DNA of 64,000 bases from Amphibalanus amphitrite (GCF_019059575.1 NW_024881568.1:567501-631500); one strand, 5' to 3'; shown: positions 35,089 through 46,246, counted from the first letter of the stretch. Notes: generated by a model not told the origin, from the letters alone. Program-made: numbers and translations.

Positions 35089-36033
35089 ACATGTGCGGTC
35101 GCACAACGACTGCATCCTTCTCCAGGATGACCTGAACCGTATCTCAGATTGGGCCGAAACATGGAAACTGTCTCTTAATGCATCAAAGTGCAAAACCATG
35201 TCGGTCACGCTTAAACGAAACCCTGTGCGATATGTATACACCGTCGATGGAACAGTTTTAGAAAAAGTAGACACAATGCGCGACCTTGGTGTGCTTTTAG
35301 AGTTTAGACAGCAAACTGTCCTTCAACGCACACGTCGATTTCATCGTTTCTAAGGCTCGCCGTGCTTTGGGTGTGCTCATGCAATCGTTTCAGTTTTGTC
35401 ATGGAAAGAATGGGCAGTTGAACGAAGGGGCCGTCATGGCCGCATACTTTGCTAACGTCCGTTCTGTCTCAGAATTTGGATCCCAGATCTGGTCAGGCGC
35501 GGCAAAAACACATCTGGACAGGATAGAGCGTGTACAACATAAGTTCCTGTTATGGCTTGTTCACCGCACTGCGAACAGAAGGATGTCATCTGACCTCTCA
35601 TATGACGGACTGCTAGCGCTGTTTAAGCTGCCATCACTCACATCTCGCAGGCTACAGCATGACATTACTCTGTTATATAGTATTATTAAAAGCAGATGTG
35701 ACTCCATGTACCTTTTAAGTTGTTTTTCCATTCGTGTGCCATCAAGAACTACTCGCTACCGGGCCAGCTTCTTCGAACCTGTCGCCAGGGTAAATTCAGT
35801 CAAGAACGGGATGTTTTGCCGACTGCCCCGACTTGCCAATGATTTTATAGCTCGATGTCCCCATGTTGACCTTTTTCATGACAGTAGGTCCGTGGTGATG
35901 AAAAGTGTGATCATGCGTGTGGTGTAATATCCTGTTTACGACTTGTATTTATTGTTTTATACGGATGGCTTTGCCTTTTAGTGGGAGGCCTTATCCCGTT
36001 GGCAATATACTGAATAAACAAACAAACAAACAA
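35089..36033 (+). mobile_element. LINE 3, 5'-truncated, with (CAAA)n tail and target duplication
   Basis: Inserted in E5 on the plus strand with ACCTAG at both edges (35083-35088, 36034-36039); E6 has the unbroken site GACCTAGGACC. It ends AATAAACAAACAAACAAAC. Only the C-terminal part of the polymerase frame remains. Confidence 0.8.
35093..35927 (+). pseudogene. LINE 3 reverse transcriptase C-terminal fragment, frameshifted
   Basis: Starts just after where the catalytic YADD would be: LQDDLNRISDWAETWKLSLNASKCK is the usual post-YADD region. One frameshift near 35300 separates DTMRDLGVLL from DSKLSFNAHVDFIVSKARRALG; the frame then runs through FANVRSVSEFGSQIW and ERVQHKFLLWL to the stop at 35925-35927. 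No endonuclease or catalytic residues remain, so it is dead. Its sequence differs from LINE 1 and LINE 2, so it is a third family; the clade is not resolved. Confidence 0.78.
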
Positions 36034-36039
36034 ACCTAG

Positions 36040-36182
36040 GACCTTAAAATTGGGTATCATCGGCTTCCTCTCGTAACGGGCAACACGCTCGTTTTTTCCG
36101 TGAAGCTCTAGCTTGATCAGGGGCCAAACGCGAGGGAAGGGGGATCGTGCCGCCGAAGGACGCAATGGCCTGTGCCGGCGAG
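36040..36182 (-). mobile_element. E7: right (long) end of another TTAA-family element inside E5
   Basis: Ends GCCGGCGAGGG-TTAA (36183-36186), preceded by a GGCGGCAC/GCCGGCAC pair around a 16-base spacer. The same stretch (AATTGGGTATCATCGGCTTC) then starts again at 36187 for the true E5 end. The TTAA lies exactly where E5's own sequence reads CCTTAAAATTGGG, so a relative inserted there; its left end is missing. Confidence 0.7.
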
Positions 36183-36356
36183 GGTTAAAATTGGGTATCA
36201 TCGGCTTCCTCTCGTCACGGGCAGCACGCTTGTTTTTTTTCCGCGAAGCTCTAGCTCGATCAGGGGCGAAACGGCAAGGGAGGTCCAACGCCCCCCCCCC
36301 CCTATACGAGTACCTACGTTCGCGGCTGGAAAAACACCAATACAGGGGATGGTTAA

Positions 36357-36482
36357 AGGCCGGCATCGGGTCTTCAGAATCCAGTGCGGGGCCCTCAGAG
36401 GCTAATATGGGCCTTTACAGGCCAGCATGGGGCCTCAGAGGTCAGTGTGGGACCCTCAAAGACCGGCATGGACCAGCAGGGT
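36357..36482. repeat. CCTCAGAGGCC minisatellite, right part
   Basis: Units such as GGGCCCTCAGAGGC and GGCCTCAGAGGTCAGTGTGGG, the same family as 28080-28541, resume after E5. Confidence 0.65.
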
Positions 36483-36575
36483 AGCGCGCTACAAGGCCAA
36501 GGATGTATTACAAGTAGATTAAGGTCAATAAAAGCCGTATTTAGATCAAGAGGACGCGTCAAGAGTAAGCTGACC

Positions 36576-36642
36576 ATGCCTCCTAAAAAGAGGCAGCGAG
36601 CCTCACCTACCTATTCGATTTCTGGTTCAAGGAGCGATCATA
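36576..36642 (+). CDS. Possible first exon of a hAT transposase (remnant)
   Basis: ACCATGC (good start context) opens a short frame MPPKKRQRASPTYSISG... of 22 codons that begins with a nuclear-localisation-like PPKKRQR and runs to a GTAAGT donor (GT at 36643-36644). Short basic first exons ending in a donor are common in hAT transposase genes, and it sits inside a hAT-type element. No BED zinc finger or catalytic exon follows before the element ends at 37205, so it would be a leftover. Chance is possible. Confidence 0.3.
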
Positions 36643-36697
36643 GTAAGTTTAACTCTGCACTTTTGCAGTCTTCTTAAAATTTTAAATGTATGTAGAC

Positions 36698-36957
36698 TAG
36701 AGATGTCAATCGGACACCAACTTTTTGGTATACCGATACCAAACTGATACCAACTTGGTATTTGGTATTTTGATCCTAATGTTGTTGGTATTTTGTTGGT
36801 ATTACGAATCCGGCTAATGTATAAGAGGATACGAATTCGGTAAAAGGTTGGTATTTCCCTCATGTTCCCAAGTTGGTTTGGTTTCGGTATTTTTCATGGT
36901 TTTGGTTGGCATTTGGTTTGGTATCGGTATCCTGATTTTCCGTTATTGATATCACTA
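36698..36957. mobile_element. hAT-like MITE copy B, intact
   Basis: 260 bp with ends TAGAGATGTCAAT and TAGTGATATCAAT (right end, reverse complement). Flanks ATGTAGAC (36690-36697) and ATGTAAAC (36958-36965) agree at 7 of 8 bases, as in a hAT target duplication. Filled with GGTATCGGTATCC/ACCGATACC words. It supplies the empty-site reference for copy A at 5987-14792. Confidence 0.85.
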
Positions 36958-37075
36958 ATGTAAACAATAGGCATACCTATAAGGTGAAATACACACGAAA
37001 TACCATATCACACACAACAAACGTTAAACTATAAATGGCACAGTTGGTTGACTGTGAAAGTGACATAGGCCTTAA

Positions 37076-37120
37076 CCCGCCCCCCCCCCCCCCAGTCGCA
37101 GGTGAAAATGGTTGCACCCC
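37076..37120 (+). mobile_element. Possible solo end of a TTAA-family element
   Basis: TTAA (37072-37075) is followed by CCCG and a 15-base C-run, like the subterminal part of E1-E6, but no matching right end is found before 37205. May be a deletion remnant. Confidence 0.35.
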
Positions 37121-37860
37121 AAAACAAGTGACTGGATCTGCCCTTGGGCAGGGGAGCGGCGAAAAATTTTGCCCACCCAGTGAAAAATCCTTAGAGGAGG
37201 CCCTGCGCTATTACTAGAAAAGTTGTGGACCGATTTACCTATTTCTTGCACGGGAGGATTTGCAATTCGATTCTGGACAGATACGTAAAGTTTGACGTTA
37301 ATATAATAATTATGGCGTGAGTTATTGGCGATAAACAGGTGGAGTTAGCGAAATCGGCCCCTTCCACCGCCCGTGCTACGCTGCACTACTTGTTGCTATA
37401 TCATCCAAAGTTATCGTTGGCCCACTCTAATTTTCTCAGCACGTGTGTCTTACGTCTAGTGGAAGACAATATCTAAATTTGAGCAAAATCGAAGGGTACC
37501 CATTTTTCACAAATTACATTTTAAGAAATTAATTCAAAATAAAATAAATTCAAAATAACCAAAAATGTAAAATTTTTCAAATTTTACTAGCATAACTCCT
37601 TATGTAAACGTTTCAGTTTGTTTGAAATTAATAGCTTCAAAAATGTTGAAGCTATAGATCTTTCAAGATTGCAATACACGTCCAATTCTGCTCAAAAAGC
37701 AGAAGTTTAGCGACTTGTATCTCTGTAGCCCGAGGGCATATGACAAAATCCTTTCACCCTCAGAGGTTTCACCCAATAGCCAATAAGTATACCAAGTTTG
37801 AACAAAATCGCAGAGGTGGCCGATTTTGGCTGTCCCGGTTGACATGGAATGCCCCGACAG

Positions 37861-38141
37861 GATGTGAAGCCAATCCTCCATCCCCATCAGGCATCTCTAT
37901 AAAATATCATTAGAAGTCGCCCGTGTTCACTTTCATCACCATTCCGTCTCATCGTCATCTGAGTCCAATTTCCTGTGAGGGACAGAGCGACTCCAACTGG
38001 TCTCCGATCGCTGGGGTCGCAGTTCAGTGACAGTGTGCCCGATCGGAGTCATCCCGGCGAGGTGTGGAGTCAGCACACTACCGTATACGGGCTGAGAGGA
38101 AGGACCTCGGCACCGGCGGCTCTACCACCTCCATTTTTTGT

Positions 38142-38222
<81 letters not shown>

Positions 38223-38571
38223 CCCTCTCCCCGCCGGGTCGATGGCGTTGATACGTGCCCCGCCCGTCGTCTGGCCGCTGCATTACCATTCGTCGCCTCT
38301 GGACGTCAACTGCACTGACCGGGGGTCAATTCAGCGGACCGATGGAAGATGGAGGCCCCGCTAAATAACAACCAAACGGTGAGGCGGACATTGCACAGAC
38401 TGTGCTGAAGAAGGTTTCGATGCTTGAGAGGTACAAATATACAATTGTGGATGAGATGTGTGAGTGTGGTAAGAGTTTGGACTGGAGCCATGCATTATTG
38501 AACGCATGGACAGCACAATAAATTTATTCCTTTGATATGGACATAAATCACATTTGTTACAGACAACATTA
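37861..38571. other. Unique DNA with a CT microsatellite
   Basis: No recognisable gene. A CT dinucleotide tract of about 72 bp lies at 38147-38219; long open frames across it encode only Leu-Ser repeats and are not genes. Confidence 0.6.
38147..38219. repeat. (CT)n microsatellite
   Basis: About 36 uninterrupted CT units. Confidence 0.95.
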
Positions 38572-38825
38572 GCCGTTTTCACGACGGGTTATCTGGCGAA
38601 TGCATCAAACTTGACCAAATCTGCGCCAAATCTTTTTACAGCGAATGTAGGTATTCATATTACAAATTTATTTCAGTGTTTTTATCGAAAATAATATCTG
38701 ATAATTTGTCATATCAGGTATACAAGCAACTGTGCAACCCAAGCTGACGACTACTAAGAAAACAATGAATCTTATTTGACCAAATGTGAACCAAATGTGT
38801 ACCAGATAGCCGTCGTGAAAACGGC
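38572..38825. mobile_element. MITE copy 1, GCCGTTTTCACGACGG ends
   Basis: Inverted ends GCCGTTTTCACGACGG and CCGTCGTGAAAACGGC. Subterminal words TTTGACCAAATGTG/AAATCTGCGCCAAATC recur. A second copy is at 45182. Flanks (TTA / TGA) do not settle the target duplication. Non-coding. Confidence 0.75.
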
Positions 38826-41800
38826 TGATAACAGCTAGATATTTGGTGAAATTATTTATGACAAACTGTAGCAATTGATGTTAAAATTTCATATCGTTAT
38901 TATTGTGCAACCCACACATTAGCCGCAGTTCTGCTAAAAGAACAATGCCTAACTTGAAACTAAAATGTGTTGATCTCCAAGCCAAAGACAGACGAGCAGC
39001 TCGGGACAAGTCGTTGATACTGATAATCTTTTTACGACAATATATCATAGCATTTCAAATTATAATGGCAAGCCCACTGAACTCAGACGTAAGTACAAAG
39101 GTTCAGCACATAAATTTAACGGCTCTACCTACATTCATAAGCAACATGAATCACTTCAAAAGAATAATGGAATTCATCATCCATCATTCATAGGAAAGCC
39201 CACAGTGGCAGCCATTTAAATTTGACATTCCGAGCAAATTACACTGCAGTGCTTCTATATGCAGCGGAAATCTCATCATCTTTAGCGTTGACCCTTTTCA
39301 GCAGCGAGTGCTAAAATACCTAAAGTGTTTATGATTTTTAACGTGCTCCATGTAACCTTGTGGCAGTGTACGAGTTGTGTTCATCCTAACTCAAGTTATT
39401 ATCTTGATTAGATGAGATGAGCGTAGAAACTGCCTTATTCCACCCTAGAATGACTTCTTGTTTTGTCTCTGTGTGTACGTTTTTTCTTCTGCCCATATCA
39501 TAATTCAGCGTCATTCGATAGTTGACAGCAAACACTGCTATAATGTTCTGACGACTTCAGGTTTGCAAGCTTGTAAATGTAAGCGCCATTCATTTCATCA
39601 ACATTTTCACTTAGCATGCACGATGCGCTCCTCACGTACATCAGTCTTTATGCACGTGCTGTACGGTGATCGCTGGCCAGACCCATATAAAGACGGCCGG
39701 CCAGCCCAGCACCATAAAGCAAACACCAATAAACCTCGGTCGTAAAAGAGCGCGGCGCCAGCTCAGTGATAGCCGCTGTGTTTCGATGACATAACTCACC
39801 AAAATGACCACCGTATCGCACGGCTGATCTATCGTCCAGGCGGCCGCAATTGGTTTATTTATTTATCGGCCACCAAGTATGATTAAAGTCCAACACTACG
39901 CGACAAATTGGCAATCAAGGTTTAACGAAAACCACCAGCTTATGATATCCAGTTGACTCGGTCGCGCCTCTTGATATCCCTTTGTTAGAAGGCGCAGTGA
40001 ATGTTGCTTTGAAATAGTAAGTAGGTAGCTATTTCCTAGATGCATGAGGGTAAAAAACGCTTCGGAATTTATACCACACTGCAGTGCATGCTCCTATCTA
40101 TTGAGCCACTTGGATGCGTTCATGGTATAATTGTTCGACATTTCGTTGATCTTGTCAAATTATCTTATGATTAGTCACTTGGATGTATGGGAAATGTAAC
40201 AATTTTACACCAAGATACTTTTGATTTTACTATCACTTAGGACTTTGCACTTCCATTGCAATCAAATGAATACCCCGTCACCGTTCAGCAACAGAGCCAT
40301 CAAGTAGACGGTGCAGGCTCAGCCCTTATCTAGGGCCGCGGCACACGGCACGGTAGAGCGGCTACCGTTTGGTGTCACCCCAGCGACTCTCGTCCTGGGG
40401 ATCTCTCAGAGGAACCGGGGCGCTCGGGAACCGTGAATGATGGACGGCACAGTCCCTTGGACTGACGGCGCGCCACCGGCATCGGACACACGCACAAACA
40501 CTTGAGAGAGAGAACGACAGAGGGAGGGAGGGAGGAGACAAACACGCAGACACATAGACTGCAGCCTGGTCCATCATTTCTGTGACTGTGCGTGCCCCAC
40601 TGTCCCCGCCCTCCATTGGTTTCCCGCACAGTCGTCCCGCGGTGCCATTATTCATTGGCGAGCAGCAGACAGCGCCCATGATGGACCGGCCGCTTTATGC
40701 AGGACATTTGTTTAGATTGAGTCGGTTGGCGAATGTGTCTTATTTCCTCTCAGATTGAATTGAACGCTGATGGATGGTATGGTAACGCAGATTGGATCAG
40801 AGACCTTCCACAATGCGCAGGTTATCTGAATGAATTGTTGGCGGCTGCTTTTATTACACATGAAATAATAAAGAAGTTATGTTTATTTCTTATCAATCAA
40901 ACGATAAATGTGCTAATGCAGGGGATTACGATGATAGCTCATACATATTTTCATTTTTACGTTATATCATTGAAACCGATGTCAGCAAAATGCATTATAA
41001 CTTTATCTGTCAACCTGACAACAGTCTCTGTGTCGGGTATTATCATCATAAAGGTCCCCGGGTGACCGCGACATTTCTCTTCATCCCACTACCATCGGCC
41101 GACAGTGATCGACCTTTCGACAAAGGGGAGCGACCGGCAGGGTATGACACCGATCGGCCGCCTATACATCGGCGTCACACCCCACAAAGCCGTCCGTGCA
41201 TCGCGCGGCCCGAGAGCGGCGTCCAGAGCCCCAACTGACGGCCAAAAGCTACCCGGGCAATGACTCAGTGGTCTGATGGAAGGGGCGGCCTTCAGCGGGG
41301 TAAAGACGCTTTTGTGACGCTTTGTGGGAGAGAAATTGGATTAGACTAGATATTGCACACGCTGGACGGGTTTATAATTGAATTTGAAAAACACTTATAT
41401 GTATTTAATCACCTTATTTAGCAAATGATTGTCTACAAGCTAGTTCAGCAGAAGCGAATCCGTTTATTTAGGTACTACTTCTTTAGGGGTCAAAATAATC
41501 CATTCATTAAATCCACTCAGCATAATTATTATGATTGCAGTGATTGAGGTAATTAGCTCCATCTAAACGAATCGTGTTCACTCAACTTCGCGCCTCATCT
41601 GGCAGCGCCTCTTCATTACGAGCACCAATAATCAAATAGCCCAGTGATATGAGCAAACTTGGAGACGGACCACGTGCCTCCAAACTGACATCTTCACGTC
41701 ACCCCGGTAATATTGCAGCGGCGGACGATGTGATGATGTCTGACCTAGTCCCGCCCCGCCCTCATATCCGGCAGGGGAGGGGACGGGGCGGCAACAAAGC

Positions 41801-43160
41801 CGGCCCTGCGCCCCTCTCATCCACCTTTGCCGGCCGCGGACGACCTGACCACATCTGTAAGGAGTGCCTCCGGAAGCCGTAAAACGTCTGTGGCGTGTGT
41901 CAACCACGCCAGGCAGGTCCCAGCAACGGCGCGGCGCGGCGGTGGGGGCGGACCCAGGCGGGGGAGGGTGGGTTCGAGCCGACGCGGGGTTGGGCGCACT
42001 GCAGCAGGAACGGGTACAGGCTGGGTGGTGCAGGGCGCAGACTTTCCCAGCTACTGGGCATGTGGTTTTGTTGTCAGCCGACTGGCTGCAGTTTTATTAT
42101 CCGGAAAACTTTCCGACTCCTGTCTCTCGCCCACAACAAGCTGTGGTGGCGGGAGCGAGGGCGGGGGCGGGGTCGGGAGCGGGGGCGGGGGGCCTGTTAT
42201 GCAGGCCTGCTCGTTATCTTTGATCCCGAGCAGCCGACCAAAGCCTGACGGGTAATTAAGTGGCCAGCGAGACCCGCCAGATAAAGGAAAGCGCCATCCG
42301 AACGGAACTCGGCCTCTGTAGCGTAATGTAATTGCGCATAAACGACAGTAATGGTCTACTTCCGCGCTCATTTATCTTTGAATTCATATACTAAATGAGC
42401 ACTTATGCACATCATAAAATACAAGAAGTTCAAGATGGTACTATAAGTATAGGCATACTCTGTTGTATCTTATTGATCCGTTCGGATCTTCTTGATCATG
42501 CCTATGAGTTGTGATTCCGGAGATCAGTTTCTGAATACCAGACTCGACTCGAATACAATCATTCAGAAATATATGGAAGGAAAGTACGTCCTTCTAGCCG
42601 CAAAGTTCGCAGCCGTGTCCCTCACCCTGTCTAAAAGTATCTGTCTTCAGCGACAGCGACCATACCAGCCTTTTTTGCCCACATGGTTTGACTTACGTTG
42701 TGGGTAAGGAGACGCTGTGTACAACAAATATAACTGTAAGCACCGAGTACTCAATATGTAGTCATAACTACGCATGGTATTTTAGTGATATTGATTTGCG
42801 CAAAAGCGTGTCCTTTCCACAATCAATAGGTCACTTGCAGCGGGGACATCACTACGCTTTAATGAAATACCAGCGCCCAAGTGCCCGACGCTGATCCCTA
42901 AATTAAAGTTCTGATGAAAGATGCATACATAATGCGCCGCTCTACTGGTCTATGAGTCGTAAAACTTGGCTGGCGTGTCGAGTCAGTTTCAAAACGTTAT
43001 GTCCCACACGCTGTCAAGGCTGCTTCAGCGTGTTAATCCAAATAATCACATTTCTTTTGTTAAGTTGAATAATCTAAAATCCGTAACGCATGCATGCAGC
43101 AATACAATTGTTGTTATTTTCTGTTGCCTTTAGCTTTGTGAAAAGCTTAAATTGAGTCGC
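38826..43160. other. Unique DNA, no supported gene
   Basis: AT-rich to about 40300, then GC-rich patches at 40320-40690, 41060-41300 and 41690-42260. The last contains long overlapping Gly/Pro-rich frames on several strands, caused by GGGGCG/GAGCGG repetition, with no domain I recognise. A short GGGA/GAGA run is near 40505-40535. No RNA gene or transposon end was found. Confidence 0.4.
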
Positions 43161-43171
43161 TGATGCTTATC

Positions 43172-43303
43172 CTGCGGTGTGGAGGAGAAGGATTTCAGTA
43201 TCCTGAGGATAGAAACACGGATAGGTGCTTTTTTTTGCTTATTAAAGCACCTATCCGTGTTTCTATCCTCAGGATACTGAAATCCTTCTCCTCCACACCG
43301 CAG
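43172..43303. repeat. Perfect 60-bp inverted repeat
   Basis: Arms identical over 60 bases with a 12-base T-rich loop. It would fold into one long hairpin in DNA or RNA. Confidence 0.95.
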
Positions 43304-43595
43304 CCCCCTTCCGGGCTGGACAGGCAACTTTATCTCATGCGGGCTGCTCCCTTGGAGCGGCACCGCTGCTCCCGAGGGAGCGCACCCCGTAGCCGGGTGC
43401 AGTGAGTGCCTTGGGGCTGGGTGGCCTGTCTTCGGACGGGCTCAGCCCCGGCGACTCACTAGGGTGCCTGCCCAGACCAATGTCTCCCCCTAATTCCTAT
43501 CATCCTTCCGGCTCTGCAATGGTCTTGTCGACCGAAAGGGCCTAACCCAACAAAACTTAAACTTAAACTTAACTTAAACTTAACTTAAACTTATT
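43172..43595 (+). mobile_element. Retro-type repeat with perfect palindrome at its start
   Basis: 43172-43231 and 43244-43303 are perfect inverted copies (60 of 60 bases) around a 12-base loop. The right arm runs on into GC-rich sequence (GGGCTGGACAGGCAACTTTATC) and ends in ACTTAAACTTAAACTTAAC tandem repeats at about 43554-43592. A related copy lacking the palindrome and tail is at 49489-49700. A repeat tail suggests a SINE or LINE 3' end; no coding is seen. Confidence 0.6.
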
Positions 43596-43599
43596 AAAG

Positions 43600-44042
43600 C
43601 TAGAGGCTGTGAAATCTTTGCATATTCTTCTACTTGAAAAGCGAAAACAGTTTAAAACAATACCTATTGTTACGACGTATACCTACTTTTAAACAGCCAA
43701 AATTTATTTATGCTGTAAAAAATATCACAAAAATTGTGTCTTTTTTCCCAGGTAGCCTCAAAGCTAAAAATACTAATACAGCAAAGAAAAAAATCGCCAA
43801 GATTAATTCACAAAAGCAGGACGAAGAATGAGGGGAGGGTGGACAGACAGCTATAGACAGACAGAGAAAAGCTTCGGCCGAGGCCGGGCGCGTAAACAAT
43901 GTTAACGAGAGGCGCCAGTTAGCGCCCCAGGGCGACATCTGTCAGGTCTGATTTCAAAAGACAGTGGCGAGGGAACAGAGAGGGAGGAGAAGCAGGGAGA
44001 GAGGGAGGGAGACAGACAGACGGACAGACGACAGACAGATAA

Positions 44043-44099
<57 letters not shown>

Positions 44100-45181
44100 A
44101 GGGAGAGAAGCGTCTGTCTGATGTCGTGGATCGGATCACAATCACGCTCGATCTAAGTGCCCACGCAAACAATCACTCGAGTGTGTTCGAGTGTGTGACC
44201 ATCTCTCCGGATGGCGGGCTCTTGACGGCTGACAGGACCCGGAAGGGCTCTCTGCCCCCTCCCCCCCCCCGCCGTCCATCCCCCGTCACTGGCGCTGGGG
44301 GAGGGCGTCACTGCCCTCACCCGGGCCCGTCAGCCCGGAACCAGCAGTGAATGAAGCGCCACTGCGTGACCAGCGGGAATGAATAGGGGATAGTTGTTGG
44401 GAAACACCGCAACACTGACATGATGTAATGGAAAATTGTGTTCATGATTTATCATAAATAACTTAATCTTTTATGTGGGTAATATGGCTACATGAAGTAA
44501 ACATTCGCTTATGTGCATCGTTTTTTTGTGCATGTTTAGGTACCCGAAAAAAACGTTGGAATCAAATACATAAGCATCCTATTTTTAGTTTTCATCACCC
44601 CCAAAGCACTGTATAATATTGTATGCCGCTGCAAGGCTGATACACCATCCCATCCCGTCCTGATCCGTCCTGCCGAGCCTGGGGCCGTAACCCGTGGCGT
44701 CCCAAGCCCCGAGGGCAGTGACACGGGCTCCGTCCGTCCGAACAGGCGCAGCAGGACGGTCGGCACCGGGCCTCTGTAAATACGTGCTCGCACGGACTGA
44801 ATGCAGCAGAAAATCGCACGCTGTGTGCCCCAGTATAAGGGCTATGGGAGTGTAAAGAACAAGCCTCGCATTTCCGCTATTCATTGCCGTGCGTGAGGCC
44901 CTCAGACAGTGTTATGAGGCTGCCTGTCGGCGTAAATGGTAGGCACCCGGCTGAGCAGCCTGCTGTGGAGACATGTCCGTCCGTCCACAATGACGTCCAT
45001 TATTGGTACGTAATTGCGTGTGTACGCGTGATGAAGCACTGTGTCTTTCACTCACGTGAGGCCGTTTTGCCAGTAAGACGGCTTTACTGTATAAGGTGAC
45101 CTGCATTGGGAAGCAAAATAATATTTCAGGAAAGGAAGCATAGGTATTTTATTCAACCATCATTAACATTGGCTAAAAATC
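43600..45181. other. Unique DNA with an ACAG microsatellite
   Basis: No recognisable gene. A purine-rich stretch leads into the GACA repeat at 44010-44100. Open frames over the repeat are not genes. Confidence 0.45.
44010..44100. repeat. (ACAG)n microsatellite
   Basis: Imperfect GACAGACG units, then about 14 clean ACAG units from 44042 to 44099. Confidence 0.9.
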
Positions 45182-45452
45182 GCCGTTTTCACGACGGCCA
45201 TCTGGATCACATTTGGTGCACATCTGGTGCAGATTAGGTGCAGATTTGGTCAAATTAGGTTCAGTGTGTCTCTTAGTAGCTATCAGCTAGTGTTGCAATA
45301 TTTGCTTATTTGCAGCTTTGTCATATTATCAGAGAGTATCATCGATTTAAACACTGAAATAAAATCATAAAAAAGATATTTGCTGTAAAAGAGATAAGTG
45401 CAGATTCGGTCAAATTAGGGGCCCTCGCCGGATAGCCCGTCGTGAAAACGGC
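45182..45452. mobile_element. MITE copy 2, GCCGTTTTCACGACGG ends
   Basis: Same ends as the copy at 38572 (GCCGTTTTCACGACGG, CCGTCGTGAAAACGGC) and the same subterminal TTTGGTCAAATTAGG words, with a diverged middle. Non-coding. Confidence 0.75.
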
Positions 45453-46246
45453 TAATAACTGGCTGATCGCATAAACCGAGGCTGCAAATGTATAAGAGGG
45501 AACTGTCGTATGTTGCTGCCTCGATGTCTTTCAACTGACGCTAGGTACATATCAATAGTGTGCTTCACGATAGTGTACCGACTGTCGACTGCCCATGCAG
45601 CTAGCGCTGACCTGTATTTTTAGCCTCCGGGAAGGTGGCTACCGGGTGGGGCCGTGTGTCCCGGTTTTACGGCAGACTTCCCATGAACGGCGGCGGTGTC
45701 CGCACTGTCAGGAGTTTCCGGCCAAATCTCATCTTCCCGTGAAATACGGTGACATAATTCTCAATAAGAGACAATAAGTGGCTCCTGGATGCTAGATTGG
45801 TGGCATGAATGGTGTTGTTTTACAATGAATTGTATTTATGATGCACTGAGCGGCTCTCTGACAAAAGATGGCCTTTCACGGGGAGAGTTGACTCTGCAGT
45901 ACTTATGCGACAGCATCAGAAGCTGCATTGTCGGCGGCATGCATTTAGCCCAGCTTAATCCTGCCGCATGTGCAACAGTCCACATGCCTGAATGTTAACG
46001 ATATAATTCATTTCCTTGCTTATCTTCATCTACGCTACCCCATATAACCACAAGCTGTAAACAGACCGAATACAGAAAGCATTGTTCTTGAAGCTAGGTA
46101 GGTATATTTTTAGTGAACCATGCGATGACTTTGGGACGCTCCACAGACATTTTTTACAGTTCTCGACATCTTTCTAAGAAGATTACTCTTTTAGTTGCCG
46201 TTTGATGAGCCTGGCCTGAAATAAAATCAATCAGTCCATATAGGTA
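45453..46246. other. Unique DNA, nothing recognised
   Basis: No gene or repeat identified between the MITE and the mariner-like element. Confidence 0.4.

Larger units (their letters stand above)
32793..36352 (-). mobile_element. TTAA element E5, interrupted and chimeric
   Basis: Left short end CCCTCGCC-CGTATAGGGGGG follows directly after E4. The right long end (TTAA 36353-36356) has CTGTATTGG, a spacer with GTTTTTCCAGC, then CGTATAGGG and a C-run. The interior matches E6 closely (e.g. GACCTTTGGTGACCTCGG, TTGACCTGACCTGACCTGAC). It is split by a TA-flanked element at 32977-34652 and LINE 3 at 35089-36033. The right end of a second family member lies inside it at 36182. Confidence 0.75.
27773..37205. 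mobile_element. hAT-type element with 8-bp duplication, heavily invaded
   Basis: Inverted ends CAAGGCCTCCTCTAA and CAGGGCCTCCTCTAA (right end, reverse complement), then on both sides CACTGGGTGGGCAAA. The flanking duplication CGCTATTA is identical at 27765-27772 and 37206-37213. Its own content seems to be a minisatellite rich in CCTCAGAGGCC and a possible first transposase exon; it has been invaded by LINE 2, E4, E5 and a MITE. It sits inside the GGGCATTCC element. Confidence 0.85.
26321..37854. mobile_element. Outer TIR element with GGGCATTCC ends (nested stack)
   Basis: The left end GGGCATTCCACGTCAAGTGG and the right end (reverse complement GGGCATTCCATGTCAACCGG) are inverted. More inverted similarity lies deeper, e.g. 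AATGGGTACCCTTCGATTT near 26670-26700 and its complement near 37485-37510. Flanks share CGACAG (26315-26320, 37855-37860), so the target duplication is 4-6 bp depending on where the end is set. The original element was probably 2-3 kb; a hAT-type element and its own insertions fill the rest. Superfamily not identified; no transposase seen. Confidence 0.7.

Noticed and set aside
37975..38364. 129-codon frame with a Leu-Ser run
   Set aside because: Created by the CT microsatellite.
41827..42255. Gly-rich frames in CpG-rich DNA
   Set aside because: Several overlapping frames with only low-complexity Gly/Pro/Arg content; nothing to support a protein.
43964..44350. 128-codon frame with Asp-Arg-Gln-Thr repeats
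   Set aside because: Created by the ACAG microsatellite.
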